In this document: positions 17,833 to 26,137 of the stretch, piece by piece
Position numbering within the stretch: position 1 is the first letter of the stretch
Layout: each line of letters begins with the position of its first letter
Assembly (NCBI GenBank): GCA_038396585.1
Contig: CP121691.1
Location: 2,294,001 to 2,358,000 of the forward strand
Direction of reading: 5' to 3'
DNA from: Vallitaleaceae bacterium 9-2
GTDB taxonomy: Bacteria > Bacillota > Clostridia > Lachnospirales > Vallitaleaceae
DNA: 64,000 nucleotides
Notes under the pieces: generated by a model
What the model was told of the DNA's origin: nothing
Seen by the model: the letters and a program-made list of their open reading frames with translations, nothing else
Database searches by the model: none
Translations under genes and position numbers: made by a program

Positions 17833-19375
17833 TACTCTTGACCTCCTCTCTATGAATGCATTCTATCACTTTAAATAGGGAGAAAAAACCATCCCAATCA
17901 ATGTATAAATGTGAGTACTCATATTCTTTAAAAAAATCTAACATTGTCTTTAGATTCGTATATGATATAACAGATATTGAACTTGTTCTCTCTTGTGATA
18001 TACGTTTTATCTCATTATTAATAATGTTCTTAAAAGCAACTTCTTGTGTATGGATTTCAAATGTATTCCCCAACAATCGTAATTGATATTCTAGTTGTGG
18101 TATTTTACTAAGAGAAATTGCTTCTTTATCTTTTCTTGCACTCAAAGCATCAAGTGTGCTTAATGCTGCCAATGTATAAGGTAAATACGAAGTATATAGG
18201 GCACCTGAACGCTGTTTTAAGGTTAAACTCAAGCCATTTTTTCCTTTGTACCTATATTTGTGTTTGGTTGCTTCCAACTGATGACGCGAGAGTTTAATTG
18301 CACTTCTAAAGTCAGTCTCATGATGTGTCATAACTACAGCGACAGATAGCGTCACTAGTTTTTTATACCCTTCTTTTTGTAATAAATTATTGAGTTTATC
18401 CTGTTCTTCTCTTATCTCTGTTAAGACTTTTTCAATATACTGAACCGGACAAAAGAATAAGGCATCATCGCCTCCAATATATATGCGCAACTTGTTACAT
18501 AAGCTTATCGCATCAAATCTTTTTTTAACTTCCTCTTCCCGTTTTTTTACTATGGATTCTATACTCTTATTCATTTCTTGAACTTGCTTTGTTAGCATGA
18601 TTTGATGCTGCTTCAAGTCCGAGCCCTCTTCTAAATATGCTCCTGCCATATGTTTTCCAAAATCATCCACATCAAGCTGTATAATTCCATAGTAAGGCGT
18701 CGTAATAATTCCCTTTTTATACAGCTCGTTAGTAATGCGTTCTTGTGATTTTTCTTTTGATGCACTAACTTCTTGGAAATTAGCTTCGCTCATATTCCGC
18801 AGTGTGTTCCACGCAGCTATATCTGTTGTCGAAGGGAAGGGATGATTGTCATTTGACGCATGTTCACAATAAGAACATAGGGTCTCTTGTCCATCTACTG
18901 GTCGTTTTTTGCATTTCATACAAATCTTTTTGCCTGTAACTATAGTTATATTAGCTTCTTGATGTGCATCGTGCATTAGTGAATAGGCTCGATCAGCCTT
19001 TAACAACTCTAAGCGTTCATAGACTGCTTCATACGCCCGGTCATAGGTTACCTCTATATCTGTCCAGGGATAGATACTAATATATGTTTCTAAGTCCACA
19101 TTATCATTTTTGGGTTTTTTTTCAAAAAAAAGCGCTAGTTCAAATTGATTCTTGTCAGAATAATATTCAAAAAGACAATAATTAGGTATCTGTGTACCTT
19201 TATTTTGAGGAATAATAATCGACTTTGTATTTGACTGGGCTTCTATAAAATCAATATAGCTCTTCATCTGTCTAGTAACCGCCTGACTATTCTTGAATAA
19301 ATCAGCTGTTTTTATAGACTGCATAATATATTCTTGTATACCAGACACGGATATAAGAATCAAATACTTATTCAT
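17822..19375 (-). CDS. cas10: Cas10/Cmr2 without HD domain, intact GGDD cyclase
   Basis: 517 aa from the ATG at 19375, one base after the upstream stop and behind GGGAGGG. The protein starts straight with the first palm-like domain (LILISVSGIQEYIMQSIKTA), so the N-terminal HD nuclease domain of about 200 residues in many Cmr2 proteins is missing. A zinc ribbon CMKC...CSYC is near residue 155. The palm contains IIQLDVDDFG near 235, and IYIGGDDALFF with the catalytic GGDD near 300. The expected activity is target-RNA-triggered synthesis of cyclic oligoadenylates from ATP, which would activate the CARF nuclease in the same operon. It is not expected to cut DNA. Confidence 0.93.
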   Translation of the reverse strand: MNKYLILISVSGIQEYIMQSIKTADLFKNSQAVTRQMKSYIDFIEAQSNTKSIIIPQNKGTQIPNYCLFEYYSDKNQFELALFFEKKPKNDNVDLETYISIYPWTDIEVTYDRAYEAVYERLELLKADRAYSLMHDAHQEANITIVTGKKICMKCKKRPVDGQETLCSYCEHASNDNHPFPSTTDIAAWNTLRNMSEANFQEVSASKEKSQERITNELYKKGIITTPYYGIIQLDVDDFGKHMAGAYLEEGSDLKQHQIMLTKQVQEMNKSIESIVKKREEEVKKRFDAISLCNKLRIYIGGDDALFFCPVQYIEKVLTEIREEQDKLNNLLQKEGYKKLVTLSVAVVMTHHETDFRSAIKLSRHQLEATKHKYRYKGKNGLSLTLKQRSGALYTSYLPYTLAALSTLDALSARKDKEAISLSKIPQLEYQLRLLGNTFEIHTQEVAFKNIINNEIKRISQERTSSISVISYTNLKTMLDFFKEYEYSHLYIDWDGFFSLFKVIECIHREEVKSNEE

Positions 19376-19376
19376 G

Positions 19377-20507
19377 TTAATCCCTCCCTTGTTCAAAAGT
19401 ATTCACCATTGAAAACACACCATAGCCAACACTTTTCTTCGCCCCTAAAGAAATGTCACTGATGCACTGTGAAAAGTATTCTATAACAGTCTTGTTGTCA
19501 ATCAAATCATTTGCTTTTTCAGTCGCTGACTTATCAATGCTAATATGAACTTTAAATTTAGCACCTTTTTTTACACTAATCATCTTGATTGGATTGGCTT
19601 TACTTTGTACGTCCTCTTCCTCTTCACTCATTGGTGTAAATCCATCAAGAGTAAGTTCAAGGGAATTGTTATGCTCTAAGCTTGGATATGCATCCCAAAA
19701 AATAAGTCTGCCTTGTTGTCCCCCCTCTGCTTCCACCTTTCCAAAGAGTTCATTAATTACATCCAAAGTTATGCCTTCAACTTCATGAGTCAGATAGGCT
19801 CTAAACGCTCCTTTTAAAGTGCTTGCAGGTATAAAAGGTATTCCTAAAATATGATCTAATTTCATCGAACTTTCTCGAACACTCGGTTCACCTAAACCTA
19901 TGATAAGGTTTGTCAATAAAGTCATCGTTTGAGAACATATCTCTATATCATATGTAGCGGCATATGTTTTTATCATATTTTCCTTATCTTTGATTGCATT
20001 AGCCACTTGCTCCAACGTTTCTTCTTTTGAGTCCTTCCATACATGTTCCAGATCAATCGTAATCTTATGAGCATCTTTGCTGTTATTTGTTTGATAACGA
20101 AAACCTTTGTCAAATTTCAATTTATAATTTTTACTATAACAAAGACTTTTATGTCTATTTTTTATTTTCTCATACTGTTGGCTTGATTTAGCCTTTTCTT
20201 CATCCCTCACATCTTTATCTAGCAAAGTCAATGCTTCTATCACTTTAATCATATAATCATAGGCTAATTTAGTTGTAATTGGAGACATTAACTCCTTATC
20301 ATCTAAGTATTGTACGAGTAAACTAGAAAAAAAAGGACTTGGTGATTTTTTATATGCCAAAAACTCCAATGTTGGATATAAGCCATTGGTTCGAATAAGG
20401 GTTGGAATATCCCGCGCTACAGATATAAGTTCTTGATTGTTAAGCTTATATTCTTGGCTCTTTTTATCATCAATAAACTTCAGTTGTTGTAAAATGTCCT
20501 TATGCAT
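19377..20507 (-). CDS. cmr6: Cmr5-Cmr6 fusion protein
   Basis: 376 aa from the ATG at 20507 (GGGGGA upstream). An in-frame earlier start at 20531 would lie within the upstream gene. The C-terminal part (about residue 190 onward) is Cmr6: GLGEPSVRESS, GIPFIPASTLKGAFR, ELFG and, at the end, GAKKSVGYGVF. The N-terminal ~110 residues contain ARDIPTLIRTNGLYPTLEFL, which mirrors the Cmr5 signature and aligns by eye with the free Cmr5 of this operon. Between them is a helical, charged linker. Cmr6 caps the 3' end of the crRNA filament. Fusing one small subunit to it would fix a Cmr5 at that end. Confidence 0.8.
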   Translation of the reverse strand: MHKDILQQLKFIDDKKSQEYKLNNQELISVARDIPTLIRTNGLYPTLEFLAYKKSPSPFFSSLLVQYLDDKELMSPITTKLAYDYMIKVIEALTLLDKDVRDEEKAKSSQQYEKIKNRHKSLCYSKNYKLKFDKGFRYQTNNSKDAHKITIDLEHVWKDSKEETLEQVANAIKDKENMIKTYAATYDIEICSQTMTLLTNLIIGLGEPSVRESSMKLDHILGIPFIPASTLKGAFRAYLTHEVEGITLDVINELFGKVEAEGGQQGRLIFWDAYPSLEHNNSLELTLDGFTPMSEEEEDVQSKANPIKMISVKKGAKFKVHISIDKSATEKANDLIDNKTVIEYFSQCISDISLGAKKSVGYGVFSMVNTFEQGRD

Positions 20508-21384
20508 TTTTAGGTCCCCCTTCAATGACACGAATCAAACCTTTGCCTAAAGTTTTATTGCCGCCCATTTGAATAATTTTAATTTTTTGAACGATATTTT
20601 GCAATAATACATCTGGATCAATGTTTTGATTCTTGACTCGTTCTATCTCCTGGACATCCATAAATGTATAGAAAATAGTTTCACTTGGTACATATTCTTC
20701 TGTAAAAAGATGCCCTTCTTTAGCTATTCCACATTCATCATCAATTTCTATTCGTGTGTTCACTTCAGTGCACATTTCCACAAAATACTTAAAATCATTA
20801 TCACTAATAATCACCGGATCCTTCATATGAGCTTCCAATGTTCCTAGCTGCTTTTTTATTTCCCGAAAAGTTTTATCCATTCCTGCTTTCATTTTTTCCA
20901 TACAAAATTCATGCTCTTCTAAAAAAATGTTTTTATCAGAGTCCGTCTCATAAAAAGGGATATATTGCCCCTCTTTTAATAGATTGGTCATTTCTTCCAA
21001 GTGGTTGATATTCATTTTCTCTTGCATCAGGTTTTCTATATCTGTTATAAAACGTTGTAAGACATAGGGACATGTTATCCATCGAAATATACCTTCTCTT
21101 GTCTTTACAGGAAAAAAGAGAATTCTTGCATCAAAAAAAAGTAAGCTCCCTGCATGAGCCTCGTTACTATTTTCATCTTCACCAAATATGGCTTTATCAT
21201 TATTTTGAGAAGCACCTTTTTCACTTCGAGCATAATGACTTCTATAAGCTCCTTTGATACCGGAGGCTTCGATAATTGGAAAACTTGTATGCCTCTCTCG
21301 TTGTATAGGCATCTTAATGTAGCCAAGGTCTTGACCACTACCAATATGTAAAGGTGTTGCACATTTATAGAATAATATGTTCAT
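20500..21384 (-). CDS. cmr4: Second Cmr4 paralogue, slicer Asp replaced by Lys
   Basis: 294 aa. Clearly Cmr4: ATPLHIGSGQDLGYIKMPIQR, then ASGIKGAYR, SLLFFDARILFFPVKT, CGIAKEGHLF and MGGNKTLGKGLIRV. At the position of the catalytic Asp (D26 of P. furiosus Cmr4; Asp in the other copy) it has Lys in YIKMPIQR, so it is predicted not to cut RNA. Its middle region is longer in charged residues than the other copy. The ATG at 21384 follows AGGAGGAAGAG and overlaps cmr1 by 20 bp. It may be a structural backbone subunit alternating with, or replacing, active Cmr4 at fixed filament positions. Confidence 0.88.
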   Translation of the reverse strand: MNILFYKCATPLHIGSGQDLGYIKMPIQRERHTSFPIIEASGIKGAYRSHYARSEKGASQNNDKAIFGEDENSNEAHAGSLLFFDARILFFPVKTREGIFRWITCPYVLQRFITDIENLMQEKMNINHLEEMTNLLKEGQYIPFYETDSDKNIFLEEHEFCMEKMKAGMDKTFREIKKQLGTLEAHMKDPVIISDNDFKYFVEMCTEVNTRIEIDDECGIAKEGHLFTEEYVPSETIFYTFMDVQEIERVKNQNIDPDVLLQNIVQKIKIIQMGGNKTLGKGLIRVIEGGPKNA

Positions 21385-22114
21385 ACTCTTCCTCCTGTTT
21401 TTTTAATTTTTGTAATAATTTTTGAGCATTATCGTTATTTCCTATAAAGCTACTGATTGTAAGAAACAACTCAGTTTTATATTTATACCCTTCTTTCACC
21501 CCTCTAAAACTTCCAATATATATATTTTCTTCCTTTGCTTCTTCATATGAAAAAATTGACGCATTCATGACTTCACACTCTTTATATATTGAATCATTTT
21601 CTTTTTTAAAACGAAACACATAAGTCAACTTCTCTTCCCCTAATATATTTTTCAATAGACTTTTATAACGGTCTCCTGACAAAAAAACAACTTCCTCTGC
21701 ATATCTTTTATCAACCTCTCCTTTGACTTCAATAATCCTATAAACACCATTCAATTTTCTTTTTCCTTTTCCAAGTCCTCCTAACATAGATGCTCTTTGT
21801 AATGCATCTACATACTTCATAAGATATTGTGCATCGGAATTCTTTGCACGAAAAATAAGACTAAATTTCCCGCCTTTTTCTTGAGAGGTGTTCTCTTCGT
21901 CAAACATTAAAATATCTACTTTTGCCTTATGGGATTGTTCATCATTAGCTACTGCACTTCCGAAAAGTTCATTCGCTTCTTCTTTTCCAAAAAGCTGTGT
22001 ATGCCAAAATCGCATTGCTCCTTTGATTGTGGTTGCAGTAATTCTGAGATTATTGTTCCCATCATGCACTTCTCCTTTTGTAATAAATTCACAGGTTACA
22101 TTGACTTTTTTCAT
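21365..22114 (-). CDS. cmr1: Cmr1 (short form; first gene of the III-B operon)
   Basis: 249 aa RAMP protein. It shows ITATTIKGAMRFWHTQLFG, NELFGSAV and the glycine-rich loop LGGLGKGKRKLNG, all typical of Cmr1. At 249 aa it is shorter than many Cmr1 proteins (often above 300), and the N-terminal TP-hG motif is poorly kept (TCEFITKGEV). Cmr1 sits at the 3' end of the crRNA with Cmr6 and helps capture target RNA. The ATG at 22114 follows AAGGAGGGG. Confidence 0.85.
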   Translation of the reverse strand: MKKVNVTCEFITKGEVHDGNNNLRITATTIKGAMRFWHTQLFGKEEANELFGSAVANDEQSHKAKVDILMFDEENTSQEKGGKFSLIFRAKNSDAQYLMKYVDALQRASMLGGLGKGKRKLNGVYRIIEVKGEVDKRYAEEVVFLSGDRYKSLLKNILGEEKLTYVFRFKKENDSIYKECEVMNASIFSYEEAKEENIYIGSFRGVKEGYKYKTELFLTISSFIGNNDNAQKLLQKLKKQEEEYEHIIL

Positions 22115-22352
22115 TGCCCCTCCTTATTGTCATCTCTGAATATATATACATAATAATCATGGTTATAAAATATTTAGTTTTCATTTTTTGGAAATTTTTT
22201 TGTTTTAATTTTCCCTTTCCCCTCAATGTAATATATTACTTTTTATTGTAACAAAGTAAACATTTAAATACAAGAAGAAAGCCTATCTCCATAAATAAAA
22301 GAAATAGACTTTTGTATTAATTTTAGATTCTTCAAAGTCACATAAAAAACAA
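22115..22352 (-). promoter_or_regulatory. Upstream region of the III-B operon
   Basis: 238 bp of very AT-rich sequence between cmr1 and the trailer end of array 3. No consensus promoter stands out by eye and no terminator hairpin separates array 3 from cmr1. Array 3 is transcribed in this direction, so pre-crRNA read-through into cmr1 is possible. Confidence 0.4.
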
Positions 22353-23039
22353 TACATTTTTTATGTATTTTTACTATTCAACAGAGTTGATGGCGGTGCA
22401 TGGACAACGATTTTCACGATTTCAATACATCCTATGTTACTGTTCAACTTGCTTTAGCCAAACATAAAAAAGACAGATAAGGAATTTCAATACATCGTAT
22501 GTTACTGTTCAACTCTTTGATTTTTTCAAAGGTTTCTTGCAAGAACGCTATTTCAATACATCCTATGTTACTGTTCAACTTAGACGATTACCTAAGGCTA
22601 TAGAGACATAAGGGGATTTCAATACCTCCTATGTTACTGTTCAACATTTCTGTCTAACAGATTCTCAGTAGCCAACACTTATTTCAATACATCCTATGTT
22701 ACTGTTCAACACTAGTAATGGAAGATGGTAAGCTTGCATCTGTCCAATTTCAATACATCCTATGTTACTGTTCAACAGAGTTGTAAAACTAGGAAAAGCA
22801 AAAGATTATCAAATTTCAATACATCCTATGTTACTGTTCAACTTCTCAAATGCAGATTGAATCTCATTATTTTCATCAATTTCAATACATCCTATGTTAC
22901 TGTTCAACCAAAATACATAAATGAAGATTATCCAGATTGGTGGATTTCAATACATCCTATGTTACTGTTCAACACTACATTCTAATATTCAAATAGACGT
23001 TAAACTTGAATTTCAATACATCCTATGTTACTGTTCAAC
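22353..23039 (-). CRISPR. CRISPR array 3 (10 repeats plus one decayed repeat)
   Basis: Repeats start at 22419, 22484, 22550, 22616, 22681, 22747, 22813, 22879, 22944 and 23010; spacers are 35-37 nt. A decayed terminal repeat ends at 22382. Nine of the ten repeats carry the C variant in the centre (CATCCTATG on the plus strand); only 22484 has the CATCGTATG form that dominates arrays 1 and 2. 22616 has one further change (ACCTCC). The crRNA is read on the minus strand with the leader on the right. Confidence 0.97.
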
Positions 23040-23218
23040 CAAGAGAAAAACAGGCTTTTGAAAAACGAAATTCTTTCCTAGCCCTTTTATTCTAAGGTTC
23101 TTCATGTTTTTTTCCAAGTAATTTACTCTTATATTGAAGCACATATAAAAACTCCTGTCAAGGCATACTGGTGGAGCTTTAGTGAAGTTGTCTGAAAATT
23201 CATACTTGGAACTTTTCG
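23040..23218 (-). promoter_or_regulatory. CRISPR leader 3
   Basis: Shares with leader 2 the blocks GTTTTTTTCCAAGTA, CCTGTCAAGGCAT, TTGTCTGAAAATTCAT and CTTGGAACTTTT (plus-strand reading). On the minus strand TTGACA at 23156-23161 is the likely -35 of the array promoter. The distal end abuts the terminator of the next gene, so array 3 starts as its own transcription unit. Confidence 0.75.
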
Positions 23219-23262
23219 TAAAAAACCCGACCTCTAATCCACTATGATTTGGAGGTCGGGTT
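23219..23262 (-). terminator. Rho-independent terminator of the VOC gene
   Basis: An 11-bp perfect GC-rich stem (AACCCGACCTC / GAGGTCGGGTT) with the U-run on the minus strand, about 35 bp after the VOC-protein stop. Confidence 0.9.
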
Positions 23263-23295
23263 GAAGGTATCTTATTGTTGTTTTATCGTTCTAAA

Positions 23296-23763
23296 TCATT
23301 GAATAGTACAATTATGGACAAATTCTATCGGCATCATTGTTTTTTCTGATACTTCTTGTTCCGTCATTCCTTGATGTAAAAATTTTAAAACAACTTCTTC
23401 CATCGGCTCTGCTACTTCAATGACGTGATTGTCAGGGTCAAGAAATCGCACTGTCCTTTGTCCCCAAGGGGCTTGGGTAAGGGGTTGAAAACTTTTTATG
23501 GATTCGTGCTGATTCAACAAATTGATAAACGTATCAAACTGACTTTCTTCAAAATACAGTTCAAAACCGTGTCCACATTGTTCATCATACACTAATGTAT
23601 CCTGGGTATCACTTTTCCAGGCTTCACGTGTCATCATAGAAAACCCTTCCAAGATAACATATGTTCCCAAGTCCACACTGATGGTTTGATGTAAAATATC
23701 CGTATAGAATTTTTTGCTTTTTTCAATGTCTGATACAATAATCATAGGGCTATGAAATTTCAT
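23296..23763 (-). CDS. VOC (glyoxalase/bleomycin-resistance) family protein
   Basis: 155 aa from the ATG at 23763 behind AAGGAGTG. It has the paired beta-alpha-beta modules of the vicinal oxygen chelate fold: MIIVSDIEKSKKFYTDIL at the start, then YELYFEE-like FELYFEE, and RFLDPDNHVIEVAE with the metal-ligand-like Glu. The C-terminal ~35 residues (LKFLHQGMTEQEVSEKTMM) form an added helix-turn-helix-like tail. Such proteins bind small metabolites or antibiotics; the substrate is unknown. It is followed by a strong terminator and preceded 52 bp upstream by the end of an AraC-type regulator gene. Confidence 0.85.
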   Translation of the reverse strand: MKFHSPMIIVSDIEKSKKFYTDILHQTISVDLGTYVILEGFSMMTREAWKSDTQDTLVYDEQCGHGFELYFEESQFDTFINLLNQHESIKSFQPLTQAPWGQRTVRFLDPDNHVIEVAEPMEEVVLKFLHQGMTEQEVSEKTMMPIEFVHNCTIQ

Positions 23764-23814
23764 GCAATCACTCCTTTTTTTAATCATAAACTTCATGTTG
23801 ATGCCTTTATTATA

Positions 23815-24633
23815 TCAAAGTCGCTTCGTTGTCTCACTGTAAAAATCGGACATATTCTCCCGATACATTGTCGGTGTTTTATTCATGATCTTTGTAAAGT
23901 CGTGAATAAAATGTGCACTGTCATAATACCCTAGCTCAAAAGCCACTTCTTCAATCGAACATTGCCTTTGTTTAAGCATCTGTACCGCAAGATTGATACG
24001 CTTTACTCTCAGATAATTTTTACTGGATACGCCAACAACTGTATTCAAATATCTATTCATCTGTCGCTGAGAATAATGCACTTCTTTTTCTATAGCTGTA
24101 ATCGTATCTTCTTTGCTCACACATTGCAGTATCTTTAAGATATGGCGTCCACGAATAAGTGTATCTGTTCTTACGACTAAAAGGTCTAAAAAATACATAT
24201 CGAACTGACTAATAAGTTGATTCTGGCAAAGGGCATGTTGCTCTACTAATGCGATCAGCGAATGCTTTATAGCTATATTCACATCCTCCATATATAACTT
24301 CTGATTTAAAAGTTCTTGGCTATTGTTATATATCAATCGTGATAATCCACCTGGGTGAAATTCAATAAAGTACTTTTTTTGTGCTACCGGCGCCCCTGGC
24401 TCGATGTGCGATATTCGATTAAACGGTCCCCATATACGTACGTCAAATCGGTCATGATATTGGCTTATAATAATTGCCCCACCTAAATCCGGGATAAACA
24501 CAGGTGATATATGTGCAATATCTGCTGAAGATGTTGTTATTGAGTAATAAGCAATATAAGGTCGTAGTGCTACGTGTGGTTGAAAATACATAAAATTATT
24601 ATCATTTTTAGGCAGTATGTTACTCATGCGCAT
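23815..24633 (-). CDS. AraC family transcriptional regulator
   Basis: About 272 aa from the ATG at 24633, behind AAGGAAG; the frame is open further upstream. The N-terminal ~150 residues (YFQPHVALRPYIAYYSI; FHPGGLSRLIY) match the DUF6597-type sensor half often found with AraC regulators. The C-terminus has two helix-turn-helix motifs: SQRQMNRYLNTVVG and the recognition segment IEEVAFELGYYDSAHFIHDF. Probably regulates the adjacent VOC gene or itself. The effector is unknown. Confidence 0.88.
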   Translation of the reverse strand: MRMSNILPKNDNNFMYFQPHVALRPYIAYYSITTSSADIAHISPVFIPDLGGAIIISQYHDRFDVRIWGPFNRISHIEPGAPVAQKKYFIEFHPGGLSRLIYNNSQELLNQKLYMEDVNIAIKHSLIALVEQHALCQNQLISQFDMYFLDLLVVRTDTLIRGRHILKILQCVSKEDTITAIEKEVHYSQRQMNRYLNTVVGVSSKNYLRVKRINLAVQMLKQRQCSIEEVAFELGYYDSAHFIHDFTKIMNKTPTMYRENMSDFYSETTKRL

Positions 24634-24731
24634 GCACTTCCTTCGACTTTTTTCTGTACTACTTTCTATATATAGTATACTTGATAACATCAAAAAAGGC
24701 TACTTACGCTATATGTAAGCAACCTTCATTA

Positions 24732-26123
24732 TCAATCGTTTGTAACTAATTTTCTTCCCTGTTTTATATGCTTAATCTCACCAACCGCTTGCATCTGCAT
24801 CAAAATATTACCCATCACCGAAGCCTCAACAGGACCTTTTACCACGTTAATCCCTAGTGTATTTGTTACATGTTCACATAAAAATGCGTCTTGGATACCA
24901 CCACCAACCATGCATAATGTATGCACTTTCTTGTCTGTAATGGTTTCCAGTTCGTCCAATGTCCGCTGATATTCCTTCACAAGACCGTTGTAAGCAACGC
25001 GAGCGATGTCTCCTATGGATGTAAGTTCGACACCATAGTTTTGCATGACACTTTTTTTAATCTCTTTTTTCATACTTAACGGATTCATAAAGCGTTGGTC
25101 ACGAACATCTATCATGTATTGATGCTTGGATTGGCTGGCAAGTCGACTGATTTTGGGATATCCAATTTGTGGATCTGTTTGTTCAAAATCTTTTTTTAAC
25201 TTCTGAATAAAAAATAAGCCATTAATATTTTTTAAAAAGCGAACCGTACCATTGACTCCGCCTTCATTGGTAAACCCAGCAAGACGCGCATGTTCTGTTG
25301 TAATACTCTCTGTTAGTTCCATACCCATCAGAGACCACGTACCACAAATCAAAAATGCAGTATTGTCATCTCTTATCGGTGCTGCTGCGACGGCACACGC
25401 GGTATCATGACCTGCTACAGCAATTACAGGAATCGCACCAAGCCCCGTCTCTTCTTGAATCTCTTGTGTCAATTCTCCAACAATTGTCCCGGGAAGCACG
25501 ATTTTGGGAAGACAGTGTTGATGCATGTTTAGTTGCTCAAAAAAACCTTGTTCATATGTTTTTGTGTGTGCATTTAATAGTCCACTGGTTGAGGCAATCG
25601 TGTACTCATTATACTTTTTACCACACAGATAATAGCCAAATAGATCAGGCATATAAAGCATCGAATCTGCATATTCTTGAATACATGGTTTTTTATGCAG
25701 GTCATAATAGAGTTGATAGATTGTATTAAAAGGCATCTTCCCTATGCCGGTTATCTTGTACATACTTTCTTCTGATATTTTTTCTTCAACTTCATCGATA
25801 ATCTTTGTTGTTCGCTGGTCTCGATAGTGAATTGGATTTCCAATGAGTTGCCCTTGTTTATCAATCCATCCAATATCAACGCCCCAAGTATCTATAGCAA
25901 TTCCTTTTATGGTTATGGCTTTTGTTGCAGCTATTTTTAAGCCTTGCTTCATCTCGTGAAACAGCTTTAAAAAGTCCCAATACAAGGTTTTCCCCAAAAG
26001 CACAGGTACATTTTCAAACCGATGCAATTCTTCGAGATGGATTTTATTATCTTGCATCCAGCCAAACATCATCCGTCCACTTGACGCACCAAAATCAAAA
26101 GCTATATATCCTTCTCTATACAT
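24732..26123 (-). CDS. rhaB: Rhamnulokinase-type FGGY sugar kinase
   Basis: 463 aa. The ATP-binding signature FDFGASSGRMM is the RhaB hallmark. KGIAIDTWGVDIGW, HYRDQRT, VAGHDTACAVAAAP and CMVGGGIQD are all where RhaB has them. Known members phosphorylate L-rhamnulose at C1. The substrate here could be another deoxy-ketose, since neither a RhaA isomerase nor a RhaD aldolase gene is in the window. It is the last gene of the sugar operon, 14 bp after the isomerase gene; the ATG at 26123 follows GAGG. Confidence 0.88.
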   Translation of the reverse strand: MYREGYIAFDFGASSGRMMFGWMQDNKIHLEELHRFENVPVLLGKTLYWDFLKLFHEMKQGLKIAATKAITIKGIAIDTWGVDIGWIDKQGQLIGNPIHYRDQRTTKIIDEVEEKISEESMYKITGIGKMPFNTIYQLYYDLHKKPCIQEYADSMLYMPDLFGYYLCGKKYNEYTIASTSGLLNAHTKTYEQGFFEQLNMHQHCLPKIVLPGTIVGELTQEIQEETGLGAIPVIAVAGHDTACAVAAAPIRDDNTAFLICGTWSLMGMELTESITTEHARLAGFTNEGGVNGTVRFLKNINGLFFIQKLKKDFEQTDPQIGYPKISRLASQSKHQYMIDVRDQRFMNPLSMKKEIKKSVMQNYGVELTSIGDIARVAYNGLVKEYQRTLDELETITDKKVHTLCMVGGGIQDAFLCEHVTNTLGINVVKGPVEASVMGNILMQMQAVGEIKHIKQGRKLVTND

Positions 26124-26137
26124 AAACTAACCTCTTC

